Below are positions 44,685 to 57,800 of a DNA stretch of 64,000 bases, piece after piece; the stretch's first letter is position 1; each line of letters starts with the position of its first letter. The notes under the pieces were generated by a model. The model was not told the origin of the DNA and ran no database searches. It saw only the letters and a list, made by a program, of their open reading frames with translations. Source of the stretch: Rhynchonema sp. JSB1_4 (taxonomy: Eukaryota; Nematoda; Chromadorea; Monhysterida; Xyalidae); the NCBI GenBank assembly GCA_030248065.1, contig JASAMV010003354.1, forward strand, positions 35,908 through 99,907. The letters are read 5' to 3'. Made by a program: the position numbers and the translations under genes.

Positions 44685-47107
44685 CTGGCAGCAAGAAAAG
44701 CGTGGTTACGCTCAGGGACATAGGTAGGTACTACTTGACAACAACTTAATCCATCACAGCTAACTACACATAAATGGTCATTACACTAGATGAGTCAGTA
44801 CCAGCAGCTTTCAGTCGTGAACTGTCCGTGACTAATATATACCCGATTCAAGACAGATTAGGAAAACAGAAATCAATTTGAGTAATTTGAAAACCTGGAA
44901 CGTAATCCTAGCAAGTTAGTGTCAGCTGAATTGCATTACTTATTCATGTAAATAATAAATGTCACGAGAGTTGGCGTGCTAATAAACGCCAACACGATGT
45001 CCGTCCGTAACCAACTTTAACTTATGTAGTTTCGCCTACATGGTCACGTTACGCGAGTGTGAAAAACGCAATAAGCATCCCACATTTATGTAACGCACAT
45101 ATACAGCTCACAGCACAATACCTAGCTTCAAACATTATTGGATACGCCCTCAGCAAAAGAAAAGAAGTCAAAAGAGAACGGGGCTAATGTAATGCGATAA
45201 CGTACGCCCATGCAAAATCACAAAATAAATATGCACGTTGACGTGCTTTGTCAAGCTTCGTCCAAAGTTATGGAGAAAGAATAAATCTGGTGAGATATGT
45301 ACTTGCTGCTTTGTCGCCCACACGCATGAGAACAGTGACCTTTAGGCCCGGGGGCAGTGCACCTACTGAACATACAACCTACGAGAACAACCATACAACA
45401 GAACATTACTGCTGCATTTATGTATGTGGCTAAAACCACAGATGCAGACAAGACACCTTCGACAAAAAACTGCATATTCAAAGTTTATCAACTGTCGCGC
45501 GGCGTGACGAAACGAGACGCGCAGCAGCGCATGAGCGGAAGTCGTGCCTTACTCACGCACAGACAGCAGGGAAACGCGCACCACCCACGCCCCACCAATG
45601 AGTGCATGGAGGTACATGAATGTGCGTACACTAATTGCGTGCGCCGACCATCATGCATCATCAAATGTACACAGCATGGACACAAGTTTTGTTGTGCCCG
45701 TGCCTGTGCCCACTCATGTTTCGTAAGAACTCAATGACACACTCTTCTTCGTGTTTGAGCTTCTTGACAGCTTGCTCCTGTCCAAACAGACCGGTCGTGT
45801 GTGGCATCAACACCTCTGAGTCTGAGAAGGTGCGAATCACAAACCATAAGACAAAATCTGATCTGCTGCTTGGTGCAACTCTAAGTGACGTACCCAAGAA
45901 AATCGCCATCTAAACTGTAATCTTATCTGGGTCAGAGTCTGAATGAGAACACCCTCCGAGTGAATAAAACGTGACAGGTGGTGAATGACTGAGCGTGAAT
46001 TACGTTCAAGCGACGCAGTCGATTATCCTCACTTTCCTAGGTTACCGATAGGTACAGTATGTGCACCGAACTGACAGAGAAGTGCCCAACCTACATAATA
46101 GAGTGCACACACAGCTCATTCATGGAGAACCGCCCACCGATAGTAAACACCCCCGCGGTGGAAAATGTTCATGGTATCGTTTAGGCACTATGACATAAAT
46201 CAGCGCGTTAGTGAACCAAGAACTTGGATCTACTGGCGTACCTATAGGTGCAGGCACCATCACGAACAGTTCCACCGTTGACTGGTAAGAGATGGTTTGT
46301 CTAAAAAAGCTAACCAAATCACAGGATATTCACCCTGGAACACTTCAAATGTGCAAAAAAAACTCGCGCTTCGCGCGTCAGATACTGCCAATGTGGCTAA
46401 TCACGGACACCACCGGTGTAAACTGCTTAATTTTCTAACGCCTCCCTCCACACATGACAGTGGAAGTACCAAGGGTGCCGGATATTCCATGGACTGCTGA
46501 GATGAAAGCTTCGAAGAAACAGTTCGGTGACGAAAATCACAGCATTTTCACTTTGACACACTTAAAAACCCAAACATCACGAAAAATGGTCCGAAATTTT
46601 TCCAAAAGTTTTTGAAAACTTGGGCGACTCGCGCGCCAGATTTACACTCCCTGGGCTGGCTTCGGTGGTCACACGTGTAGCAAACCAAAATTTTCGCGCT
46701 CTTCCGCACTGGTAGGGCATAATCCAGCTGCCAGCATACGACTTGTTTCTGTGTCAACAGTTTAATTTCTCGGAGGTGCAGCTGCAGGTAGTGCAATTAA
46801 CAACAATGAAGTTTCCAAACGGGATAAAAATGACTTTTATTCTAAATTCAGCCCTGAGTACGCCCGTGCTTGGATCATCGCTGGATTTCTTCTGCGCCAG
46901 CTATATGTACACGAGCTACACATTCGTGCACCAGCTACATACAGTAGTAAACTCATTCAAATTCTCAGACACTAACACTCCGCAACTAACAATAATTGCA
47001 GTATGACAAAAGCAGCAGCGGCGTGGGGATTTGAGACTGTCTGTTTCGATTTGGCTCGAAAACGATTGTACTTTTCTTATCACTACGATGTATAGTTATC
47101 AGGCGTC
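44685..47107. other. Interval with few supported features
   Basis: Apart from the possible exon at 45720-45853, I see a degraded repeat at 46330-46700 with two GCGCG cores (46364, 46627). Nothing else is supported. Confidence 0.35.
45720..45853 (-). CDS. Possible isolated exon, unassigned
   Basis: After ccttctcag on the minus strand an open stretch reads SEVLMPHTTGLFGQEQAVKK then LKHEEECVIEFLRN. The composition is that of an ordinary helical protein and the acceptor is good. No partner exon or family could be identified. It lies between the phosphatase exons and those at 47.5-48.0 kb on the same strand and could join them into one gene. Confidence 0.3.
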
Positions 47108-47318
47108 CATGGATTTTTTTAACCAAATTTAGTAGCTTTTTAGCTACTAAATTTTTTGAAAAGCTAGTAAATTTTCAAATTTAATAGCCTAAAAGCTACT
47201 AAATTTTGTATTTTAGCCAAAAAAGCTAGTAAATTGGCTTTTCAGCGGCAAAAAAGCTACTAAATTTTTGATGTTACTAGCTGCTTGCTACTAGCCCATT
47301 TTGAAAAAATAAACCCTG
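47108..47318. mobile_element. 211-bp MITE with TAGTAGC palindrome units, 8-bp TSD
   Basis: Left end CATGGATTTTTTTAACC, right end GAAAAAATAAACCCTG, exact duplication CAGGCGTC (47100-47107, 47319-47326). The interior repeats AGCTACTAAATTT and its complement at least six times. Confidence 0.82.
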
Positions 47319-47473
47319 CAGGCGTCACAAGATTGCCCACGCAACTCTAATTAAAGCATACAAGAATATCACCCTAGAAACTGCCCAAAGGGAATTTTCA
47401 AGACTGATGGGAAAAGCATGTCTGTCTGTCAGATCTTTTTGCAATGTAGTGCTTCCAAAAATACGTGATCAAA

Positions 47474-48002
47474 TCAAGGTAGCAGCACAAACATGCAACA
47501 CGACCAGTGCCGAAAGCTGTATGGTACAAAAACGATCAATGTCACGGTGCTGCTGCTCGGCCATGAGCCTGGCTTGCAGCCAATCAGCGCAGTATCCCAC
47601 CTTGTCCAGCCGTCCCTGGCAAACGATGGTTGATTGGAGCTGGTGTGCGAGCAATAGCCGGACGAACACGTCGACATTGACTGTTGCGTACAGCTCGTCG
47701 GTGGATGCGTGTTGTTGTTCACCTGAACTTGTGTTTTCCGCGTCAATTTAATTTTTTCGAAGTTAATAATAGGGAATCGGGCGTTACAAAATAATCCCCA
47801 AAATAATCAAAATAATGACCTGATCGTCCAAATGTAGACAATCGAGCGACAGCAACGGTCCGAGATGCGACGGTCGCGTGTGTGAGTGCTGATGCGATGG
47901 GAGCACCGTGCCGGTCGTTATTGACGTTGATGTGGTTGTGTTATCGCTGTTGGTCACACACAAATGTGCGTATCGGGCGTGCAGTGAATGCAGTGAGCCT
48001 GC
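47474..48002 (-). CDS. Possible exons of an unassigned minus-strand gene
   Basis: Two coding-like stretches. At 48002-47820 an AG-preceded segment reads SLHSLHARYAHLCVTNSDNT and continues Ser/Thr/His-rich to LLSLDCLHLDDQ before a GT. At about 47747-47480 a segment reads ELYATVNVDVFVRLLLAHQL then QSTIVCQGRLDKVGYCADWL, with third-position C/G bias. The phases do not join simply at CAG/GTCATT; a donor a few codons earlier would work. They lie upstream of, and on the same strand as, the phosphatase, so they may be its 5' part or a separate gene. I recognise no family. Confidence 0.35.
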
Positions 48003-49166
48003 AATGCACACAAGACAATTTGCACCACCATTGGCAATGGCATGAACAATGACCAATATACTAATTATAAAGTGAAGGTCTCTGAGTATTCGGCGAGCTG
48101 TTGTGGAATCAAACAAAAATGTGGTCAGCAAAACACCTGCAAGGAAGGACAAACAAACAAACTCCTACTTGCAGTTGTTTATGAACATGATTTAATGTTA
48201 ACACACATCTATGAGTATGTGTGGCACAGCCGACTCGGGCTAAGAAACTTAGTGAAATCCGTATTCGTAATTTACGGTATATCGTGCATGCTGTGACGTG
48301 ACGTGTGCCTAGTTGCATATAATTAGCCACACAGTCAAAAAGAAAAGACGTCATCACAGATGGGACCAAGACCAAACTATAACAATCTCAGTAAAATTTA
48401 CAGACGACAGTGAGTATTTCGCCTTCTGAAAGATGACGTACTACCAACACAAACAAACAATAACAAATTGGTCGCGCATGAGAGAGTTGAAAACGTTTCA
48501 CGGTTCACGTAAAAAAGATTGAACCAAGATGTGCCATGCATAACCGTGGTTGGTGTGGTAGAATTGCAGAAGCGACGCAGAAATAATTATACTGTATCTG
48601 ACGTATAAGAAACCTGCTTACAACGCAAGACCTCTTCAATGCGACCAAGACAGTCGTGGTTTGACCACTGATGTGCGTGTGTCAAGACAATGGCACAACA
48701 ATAGACAGCAGGTGCATGAGACAAGATCATCTAGGAAAGAGAAACACCATTGTTTTATAGGGCAGTCAGCCGAGTAATCCTCTGATGTTGTATTCATACG
48801 ATGACGGAGTAATCTCACATTAATGAATGAGTTGGTTTTGCTCTACGTTATGTGAATGAATACGCTAAGATCCTGTCCTGGCTTATATCAGAGTGGCCAA
48901 CTCAAGTGGTCAAAACAGTTCGTCAACTGAACTTCGTAGAGTCGTCAACTCGCCCCGAATGTCATGTATTATTTCTCGCGCTCACCCAGGGCTGCCGTGA
49001 ATTGACGAAGTGATTTGGCCACTTGCGTTGACCACTGTAATATTAGCCCCTGTCCTAAGGTACAGTACATTTCTCCATGCAAGCAAGACACCTCCACTAG
49101 TTGCTGTGTGCTGACGTAAGATCACAACACGAAGCGGCAACATGAGTTACGGTACCTGCTCTGAGC
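48003..49166. other. No supported feature
   Basis: 1.16 kb. No repeat ends, recognisable domain or good exon on either strand. Confidence 0.35.
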
Positions 49167-49174
49167 AAGTGGAA

Positions 49175-49580
49175 CAGTGGCGGATCCAGCTTTTGGCCAA
49201 GGAAGGGCCAAATCCAAGAAGTCATTTTTATCTATAGTGCTTGTTTCACTTTTGAAAAGTCATTTTATCTAGCGCTTGTTTAAAATTTCGCACCTTTTAG
49301 ACTCAATATTAAACAAAATGTAACAATGCGCGCGAAGCGCAAAATTTTGGCCCTTTGGCCCTTGTTACGAGCGCGAGAGCCAAATTTCATCGAAAGTGGG
49401 AGTGGGTGCATCTGACGCGCGAAGCGCACGATTTTTGGACTTCTGACGTGTATCAAAGTGAAAATCCAGCGATTTAGGGGTCTTTCTTCCTTCTTCCTTC
49501 CGAAACGGTGGCCGCCCTTCAGGGGCCAAATGGACCAAAGAGAGGGCCATGGCCCCTGCGCCCCCCTGGATCCGCCCTTG
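49175..49580. mobile_element. MITE, CAGTGGCGGATCCAG family, 8-bp TSD
   Basis: Ends CAGTGGCGGATCCAG and CTGGATCCGCCCTTG, exact duplication AAGTGGAA (49167-49174, 49581-49588). Two GCGCGAAGCGC cores (49328, 49418). Related copies lie at 25594, 55954 and 62271. Confidence 0.87.
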
Positions 49581-49588
49581 AAGTGGAA

Positions 49589-51295
49589 CCAGTTCTGACT
49601 TCATAATTTCCAGAGCAGGGATAATCCTGGGCTACATAGGTCCGTGACGTATACGATCCCAACGCCACACGAAGACAATGAACATTTCCGAAATGAACCT
49701 GACGTTAAAAGCAGTAGCAAATCCATTGGCATCGGAAAAAGCTAGGCGTTACAGTGCTACAACACAGCAGCATAAAACAGCTACTGTACATATGTAGATC
49801 ACAAAAGAGGCCGTTCGAAAGCGAAGAAAGGAAAGAAGGCGTTACAACAATGGATACATACAGCAACACTGAACACAAAAGAAAAGTTTGTACAATTGTG
49901 GTGCGCCATACAAACTCAACATTGCGTTACACTACGTGCTGTGCGCAACATTTGCTTGCAATTACCATTTACCGACCACGTGGAGAGAAACGGCCGTGCT
50001 CCATGTGCGCTTGCTTTTGTGACGCCAACTGGCGAAGACTTTGAAAAGACATAGTACCTTCGTTATGTGTGCATGTAGGTAATGTATGGTAGCACACACT
50101 GGAAATGGTTTTCCTTATCTGTAGCGAGCGCATCACCCCACAAAACCGGTCTCTAACCAGACTAACGTACATATACAAAGACAGGAACATCGCCCACACT
50201 TGTGCATTTCCGATGGTGATAAACATAAAGAAACATTGATAGTCACAACCAAGTCTCACAAAATTTAATCAAAGTTGCTCCATAGTACAAAATGGGTGCA
50301 CTGAACATAATGATAAAACAATTTCACCCATGAACAAATTTCGTAACCAACAGCGAAATGGTATAGACTCTTGCAGTAGGAGGTGGGCGTGGAAGGAAGG
50401 GTCCCAGACCCACTATCCTATCACCTTGCTGATGCTCTTTGAAGGGCCGTCATAACACCAAGACAGCCAATTTGACCACCGTACAATACTTTACTGCTAT
50501 TCTCGAGTGAAATAAAAGCAAACCAATCAAATCAAACACTGAAAATAATGAAAAGCGCGAAGAGTATGTAATTTTCATTGGTTGCTGTTATATGGTAGCA
50601 AATATTGTGCAATGAATAAGTTTTTCAGCAAACAAATTGACAACTGAACACGACGAGCAAACTTTGACTCTTTGTCTGACTCAGTATGATCGTTGTCAGT
50701 GCGGTGACGAAAAACTAGCCGCTAAAAAGTGAAAGAAAACAGCGAATAAAATATTATCCAATATACATCTTATGAAATGCGGGTTGGTTACAGCAGTGTA
50801 TAGGCAAACTACGCCAACACGAGCCCTATATCGGAGGTGGTGAACTTGCAAAACGCAAAGAAAGAGAAAATCATCATGCTCCATGTTGTATGCCACAACG
50901 TGTAACGTTTCCCAAATCAGCAGCCACGTCATGAATGTTTCACCATTTTGCCAGCTCCGAAATCGGGCTCGTGTTGGCGTAGTTTTACTTTACCTACATA
51001 TGTACATGTAGTTAAAGCGTTCAAACAAACAACGGAACACAGCTCGAAAAAACTTTCATTATCTATTTTTTCGCACCTGCTTTTTCACCCTTGACATCGA
51101 TTAGTCACGCGCACTCGGAAGCCATTCTTGCCAGTAATTGTGAAAGAAGCATTGTAAAAATAAACTAGAATTAAAAACTGTGCCCCCGCCATCGTAACCA
51201 AACTGCAGCACGTCATTCAATAATACAATGCTATGCTACAGCTCACGTAACTCTGTTAATCATACTTGATGTGACAAACCATTGAGTTTATTTTT
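49589..51295. other. No supported feature
   Basis: 1.7 kb of mixed-composition DNA. No exon or repeat edge that I can support. Confidence 0.35.
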
Positions 51296-51303
51296 ATGCC
51301 TGA

Positions 51304-51691
51304 CAATGTTGTGGCTGGGGGGGGGTCCCCCCAATGGTACCCTACCCGCCCCGCTCTGGTACCCTACCCCCCTACCCGCCCCGCCGTGGTACCCTACCCG
51401 CCCCGATTTTTACCCTCAAAATGCCCATTTTTCGGTCAAAAATGCCCAAAATTTCGACCGAAAACCCTAAAAAGTGCGAAAAATCTCGCGCTGCGCGCGA
51501 TATGTGTACTTTTTAGTACATAAAAACAGGCACCCGAAAAAAAATGTGTTGTACCCTACCCGCCCCGAAAAATCTTCCCCCTCCCCCCAAACCGGATTTC
51601 CCCCCAAACTCCCAGGTACACTACCCCCCCTACCCGCCCGATTTTTTTCACCTATGTATGTACCTGCTCCGCCAAAGTAGCCACAGCACTG
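51304..51691. mobile_element. MITE (GGTACCCTACCCGCC arrays), 8-bp TSD
   Basis: Ends CAATGTTGTGGCTGG and AGTAGCCACAGCACTG, exact duplication ATGCCTGA (51296-51303, 51692-51699). GTACCCTACCCGCCCCG units flank a TCGCGCTGCGCGCGA core. Relatives at 3117-3464 (inverted) and 22302-22704. Confidence 0.87.
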
Positions 51692-51699
51692 ATGCCTGA

Positions 51700-53914
51700 C
51701 CTGCTCATATTTCGTTTGCTTACGTTTACTTTTAGGACAGTGCGGTTTCCAAATACCCATGTCACAAAAGGAGAGAAATTTCATTTTTTCATGTTCAGCA
51801 AGGATAATGAAAATTTATGCCGCCTTCCACGGCAGAAACATACAGTCGAGGAAACTTATCAACAGAGACGTTACTACAAGAATGCGTAGTAACACTAAAT
51901 TCCATTGGAATGTGAACTTGTCATAAAAACGCGTCGCTGTTTATTTCAGTTAATGAATGAAGAAAAATTTTGCGCGCGCCACGGTCGTGTGACAAGCTAC
52001 TGTACTTCCGCTGTTTTGCTTTGCGCCGCGAACTAGTGGAATTACTACTGTGTATCCAACATGGAAATGTCAGAAAAATCTATTTTTTGAATCAAATATT
52101 TTGTCCCGCATGTGCAATGCACTCTGTCCAAAATATGCAATGTTAAATTCACCGTGTTTTGCCACAGAATGAAAATTATCAGCACTGTGAGAAGTTGATG
52201 AGAACAATATGAGAAAATTATACAGAAACGACGGTAATTGCAAAACAGTATGTGCACATGCGATGAATGAATGTAACTACATTACTAACTGTACTACGTT
52301 TATTGTAACCTAACAGAAATAAATTGAGAACTCACAATCACGAAATAAAAAGAAATAGAATCTAAAAGTTCACCGTTCAAATAAAAACGTGGGGGCGAAA
52401 ACGGAGAAAGTGCTGGCAAGACAATATGTAAAATATACGTGCAGATTTCACCTCGCACTTTCTCCATACGTTTCCTGCATAATCTTTAATCACCCACATC
52501 CGGACAAGCGCGTGGGCTTAGTGGCCAGCAAAGTAGAATTCTGTTACAGTTGGGGCCCGATCAACTGGGACCGAAACAAAGCCCAAACCTGACCCTATCA
52601 GCCTGAGCTTAAGACTAAACCGCCCGAGCCAAAGCCTAACCCCAACACTTAGTTGGACTGCGTAGCAGTTGATCGGGCCCTACACCTGTGGCAAATACAA
52701 AGCAGAAACTCAAATATTTGAGTCGAATATGAACAAACAAGAATAATAATAAGAGTTGACTGGCTCCCACGTTAAGATTGTGAAACACAATTCTGCGTAA
52801 GACAATGAGAGCGGATTCCTTTTTTTTAAAAGAATTCCTGAACAATGTTAGAGGATAAACAAGGTGCTACGTTACGGGGAGCTGGGTTGAAAAAATTTGC
52901 AATCACCTGTACAACATTTAGCAGTCGTTCCAATCTTAGCTTTCTGGCAGCGTGATGGCTACATTGGTATATACAAAGAGCGCGTTCCCCTTGCAAGTGG
53001 TTGCGCACGTTGGACAGCAAGCATTACGAAGCAGCGCAAAAGCTGCATAGCGGATGGACAAAATAATGTAATCCGCTGGTACTGTAAGTAAGCAATGTTC
53101 CGAAAAAAATCGTACGCAAATGCGTGGGTGAGCACTACGGTAGGTACATGTGCATTAAGTGCGCCGCAGAGTATTAGCAACGCATGTAGTTGAGGCCCAA
53201 AAAGTGGGGTCCACTTTTGGGGTACACACTGTATTGGGCACCCAACATACTGTTGTAGCAGCTCAATGGCACATGAATGAAAAGCGTATATAGTGCCGGT
53301 CGCAAAGCGCTTGGGCACTATAGCCTCCAGCTATGTATAACTGAGGGCGCAGGCAGAGAGAGACCTTGCTTTCATTCATAAGTTCAGCGGCTTACAAGGA
53401 GAGGAACATGAAGAGGCCCTACAGGCGAACGGGCTAGTAACTTGTACAAAAGCGGCGCACACGGTACGAGTATAGTTTTGTGAATGAATGCCAGCTAACT
53501 ATGGAACAAGCCGGAAACAGTCGATGCGCTGTAAATTAATTGTGGCACAGCCTGTTTCCCATGCTCCGTGGGCAGATACATATGTACTTTATTGATACAG
53601 TGCATGTATCAATATGTATCCTAAGTATCATTGAGATGAATCCTTTAATTCACAAAACAAATCGCGTGGGCGTGGGTTAGAGAACATTTACATATAAACA
53701 GTGACACCGGGGAAGTTCGAATACGCTATTATGTGACGGATCCTCCCGGGACGATTTGACGCCCTGGATGTGAGACCCTCAAGGCCGATGAATCGTCAAA
53801 TGGACATTTATAGAAGGGTGTCACATCATCCCATGCCATGCCTGGGTACAGAGTTGTGGTGCCAGTGCAGGGCAGGCTCTTTGGTGAATAAATATTTTTA
53901 TTCGTACTGTATAT
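51700..53914. other. No supported gene
   Basis: 2.2 kb. A small stem (ATTTGACG/CGTCAAAT, 53753-53803) is the only structure noticed. No exon supported. Confidence 0.35.
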
Positions 53915-53922
53915 AAAAATAT

Positions 53923-54213
53923 TAGGGCTCCACCAGATAGACCCGAAACCCTATAAATTTTTTTCTATGTCCATGTTTCGGGTTTCGGGTTCTGGAAAAA
54001 AACCTGAAACCCGAAACACAATGCATGATAATCGAAAATGTTTCGGTCTTGCCACTTGTAGCTGACGTGAACAATTTATACAGTCAGTCGAAACATTTTA
54101 GATTATCATGCTTCGTGTTTCGGGTTTCTTTTCAAAACCCGAAACCCGAAACTTGGACATAGAAAAAATTTACATTTCGGGTTTCGGGTTTCGGGTCTAT
54201 CTAGTGGACCCCT
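53923..54213. mobile_element. GGTTTCGGGT-array MITE, 8-bp TSD
   Basis: Ends TAGGGCTCCACCAGATAGAC and GTCTATCTAGTGGACCCCT, exact duplication AAAAATAT (53915-53922, 54214-54221). GTTTCGGGTTTCGGG on one side faces its complement on the other. Confidence 0.85.
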
Positions 54214-54346
54214 AAAAATATATCGTCTTTGGTGATACAAGAAGCAATACTGCTCAAAATCTTTGCTTCAGCTTCGTGTCCAATTTTTTCGGCCAATAAA
54301 GCTACAACTTTGGAGGAAAGATTGCGTGTAAAATCGATGATGAGAC

Positions 54347-54805
54347 TATACTGGCAGGCGAAAAAAAAACCGGTTTTTTTTCCGAAAAAAAAACCGAAAA
54401 AAACCCGTTTTTTTCCGAGGCCCGAATACTTTTCCATTTATTTTTCCGTGGGTACCTTTTCGGTTTTTGATCGGAAAAATATCGGTACTTTATTCCAATT
54501 TTTTCAAAAAATTGTAATGCAAAACCGATGAGTTTTTCGATTTCAGTGAAAAATTGGCTCGAGCACAAAAATTAACCGGCTCAAAATGGGCCAAAAAGCG
54601 TGTAAACCAAGTGTTTTCGACTGACTTCAACACTCTTCAAGAGCACTCTCGTCACTTCGAACAAATTTTGCACTGAAATTGTTATATTTTTCGAAACTAC
54701 GTTCTTAAGTACTGGAAAAGTATTTGGAAAAAAACGGTTTTTTTTCGGGAAAAAAAACCGTTTTTTTTTCACGAAAAATAAAGAACGGTTCTTTATGACA
54801 GTATA
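54347..54805. mobile_element. TATACTGGCAGG-family MITE, 8-bp TSD
   Basis: Ends TATACTGGCAGG and ATGACAGTATA, exact duplication GATGAGAC (54339-54346, 54806-54813). Poly-A/T and CCGGTTTTTT-type runs flank a unique middle shared with 12715-13135. The outer limit of the big inverted repeat falls inside it. Confidence 0.85.
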
Positions 54806-57800
54806 GATGAGACTTTACCTTCGCGAATATCTCAGGAGACGATTCGATGCGCTTCAAAATATAATATTAATGCCAACCAAGGCAATCTATGTATAGCTCT
54901 ATGTTGGCTTGGCAAGCGGTTTTTGGTTTTGACAATTAAAATTCTGGACTACTTGACAAAGGGCAAGTGAACTAATTTGAACAGAAAAAATGGTGTGAAG
55001 ATGACCAAACCTGTTCAAAACGGAATGCGTCCTTTACAAATCGGGGAAAGCACTGTTGTGTATGTACCTATCTTCTGGTACATATACAACGTGCAAACCT
55101 ACACATCCGGCGGTGTATAGCAAACAAGAAAACTGTGGACATTAGATAGTTTTGCGAAAAAAGAAAGAAGACAGCCGATGCTCTTCAGACAGACAGACAA
55201 CCGCCTACGCGTGAAACAAACATTGTACCAACACAACGATTTACAAATACAGAACACACAACATAAACAAACTTGATGAAATACAAGGCGCGGGCGTTAT
55301 AAACGATGGAAAAATAAACACAACATTTAATGCGTTTGATATCCAGATATATATCGACATATACCTAGTATTTATTCAGAGCACTGGAACATAATTATGC
55401 GTTTTCTGCAAATGACAAGGCATTTTTGCAATCTTCTCTATCACAGATTGAAACAAGAGCCTCGTGACGTGAAGCAGATGCCAACTTTGTCCACATGCTA
55501 GAAAACACCATTTGTTTGATGAGACTCAAAATGAGGCAATAAACACCCGCAAATTTTTAGATAAGTTCACGATGAAGCATTTAATTTTAGCATCGAAACC
55601 AAGGGGATAAGTTTTGCTAGGCGACGGATTTGAGTGCGTGATTAATTCGCTCAGGTTCCGATATGCCGAAGCCGACTTCATAAATACAGAGCACAGGTCA
55701 AATCTACGGAGAAAACATGTCTGTGCAATGCCTGTAGTGGCGCGCTGTGATTAAGATATTAGGCAGGCAAGTTAAGTAAACTTAGTCATTCACCAGGTCA
55801 ACACCGCAAAGTTAGGCAAAGTACATAAACTGATTCATAATGGCTGGCTGATAAATGATGAATGGCTCATAAAATCGCTGATAAGCAGATGAATGTAGCT
55901 GACAGAAGCACCAGTAGTAACAGGAGCAAAGTGCACATGGGCGCAGCTTGTCGCATAGGCGGATCCAGCTTTCGGCCTGGGGGAGGGGGCAAACTCAAGT
56001 CATTTCTATGCAGTCAGGAGTGCATGTTTAATTTTTCAAAAAAAATTGTTTGTTTGTACTTGTTTATAGTTGGGCGGTTAGCGCCCAAAATTTACTTTTT
56101 GCACGTGCGGCAGCCAAATTTCATGGAAATGATCTAAAGCCTTTTTGGACTCTTGAAGTGTGTTAGAGTGAAAATCCTATTTGGGGGTTTTTTCCTTCTT
56201 TTCTTCGAACTGGTAGCCCTTTCTTCAAGGGCCCCTTGACCAAAGGGGCGCTTAGGCCCTTGCTCCCTGGATCGCTAGTGGCTTGTCGTAGTGTGTGACA
56301 GATATGGTGCAGGTGAGTAAACACAGAGTATGTACCCTATACTCACGCGGTCCAAGATTGTACACCGTGGCCAGTGTATGAATGAAAGTCATGCCTTGTT
56401 GGCTCCGCCCCACGCTTCGGCTGAAGATTCACTATTCATCAGCAGATACAAATAAGGTCAATAACCACAGGATCAGGCAAGCTAGGGATAATAAAACAAA
56501 TAAAAATAACTTTTACCAAAGCCCGTAACTTAGTCAATTATTTCAAATAAACGTTACACTGCCCACACCACAACAGTCGCAATCCACGAACCGAACGAAT
56601 TAGTAGTCAGGGGCCATTTGGCGTTGGGTGTATAAATAAGACGCATAACGAAACGCCAACAAAACAAACAACCCTGGATACCAACTGCTGCATGTGCAGT
56701 ATTCAACAGAAGCGCTTGTTTTTCATTAGTGTGGCATGTCGTGTGCATTTGATGCGCTGTTACTTACATGCGTATTAAAGCCAGCTTCGAATTTAAGACA
56801 GAAACAGACGTAGCTTGTCCACAAAACCTGGAAACCGAATGTAGGAATCAGAACTTCCTTGTTCAATTGGAAATAAAATGAAAACAAACAGTGGTGCGTA
56901 TATGTACACATACTGTATGTAACTTACGTTCGTAGTGGAGTTCTCAAACGTACAAACAGAATTCCAGAAGCATGGTAACGTGCTTATACTACGCATATTA
57001 TTCGGATCCACACCACGATGTCCACAAAAACGGGGAAAAAGGGGTACGCCGCTCGCCCCTCAGTCCTAAGGGTCGAACTTTTACATGTTATGCAAGGCTC
57101 ATGAGCAGTTTAGCGATCGTCAACGGATCGGTGGCATGAAGTCAGACTTAAACTGCCCGTGTATGTATACAGCACATGTATCATGTTTAAAATTTGCGTA
57201 TTTCACAAAAATTTTAGTTTGATCCGACCGTGAGCAGCGCTGTGACTGTTTCGGTAATAGCTTAACTCGCGCCGGGCCGTAATCCGTGGTTTAGGCTGGT
57301 TCGCAAACTCAGGCTCGAGCTTATGGTTGGAGCAAGTCTGAACATAAGCCTGGAACCTGAAAGTATGTAAGCCCAAGTCTAAATGTACTGTATGTAGTAG
57401 ACTAACCACCGTGTTTCGCGCATTACTGTACATCGCATTATTGAGCGTGTAGTCAAATCAGTGCCTGTGTGGTGATGCTATCAGAGTCGTATTTTGAACA
57501 TGACACTGGTATTACCATCTGGGGTCAAGTTTGACCTTATGCCACCGATGCTCGGCCGTTGACCGATTGACTTAAAACAATATTACCTGCAGTTGCCAGA
57601 TTTTCCACAGCACTAACCGATAAAACCGGAACATCAATACACTTGAATCAAAGGGCAGATCTAGATGAATGCACGGGCGGCCGGTCACTGATTGCCCATA
57701 CTTGTTTTACACAACAGTAGTATCCCCGACTATTGGGTGCTTGATTAGTAGCGCTTGTACATGCTACTCTTTGTTGTATGTATAATGTTATGTAGAAGAA

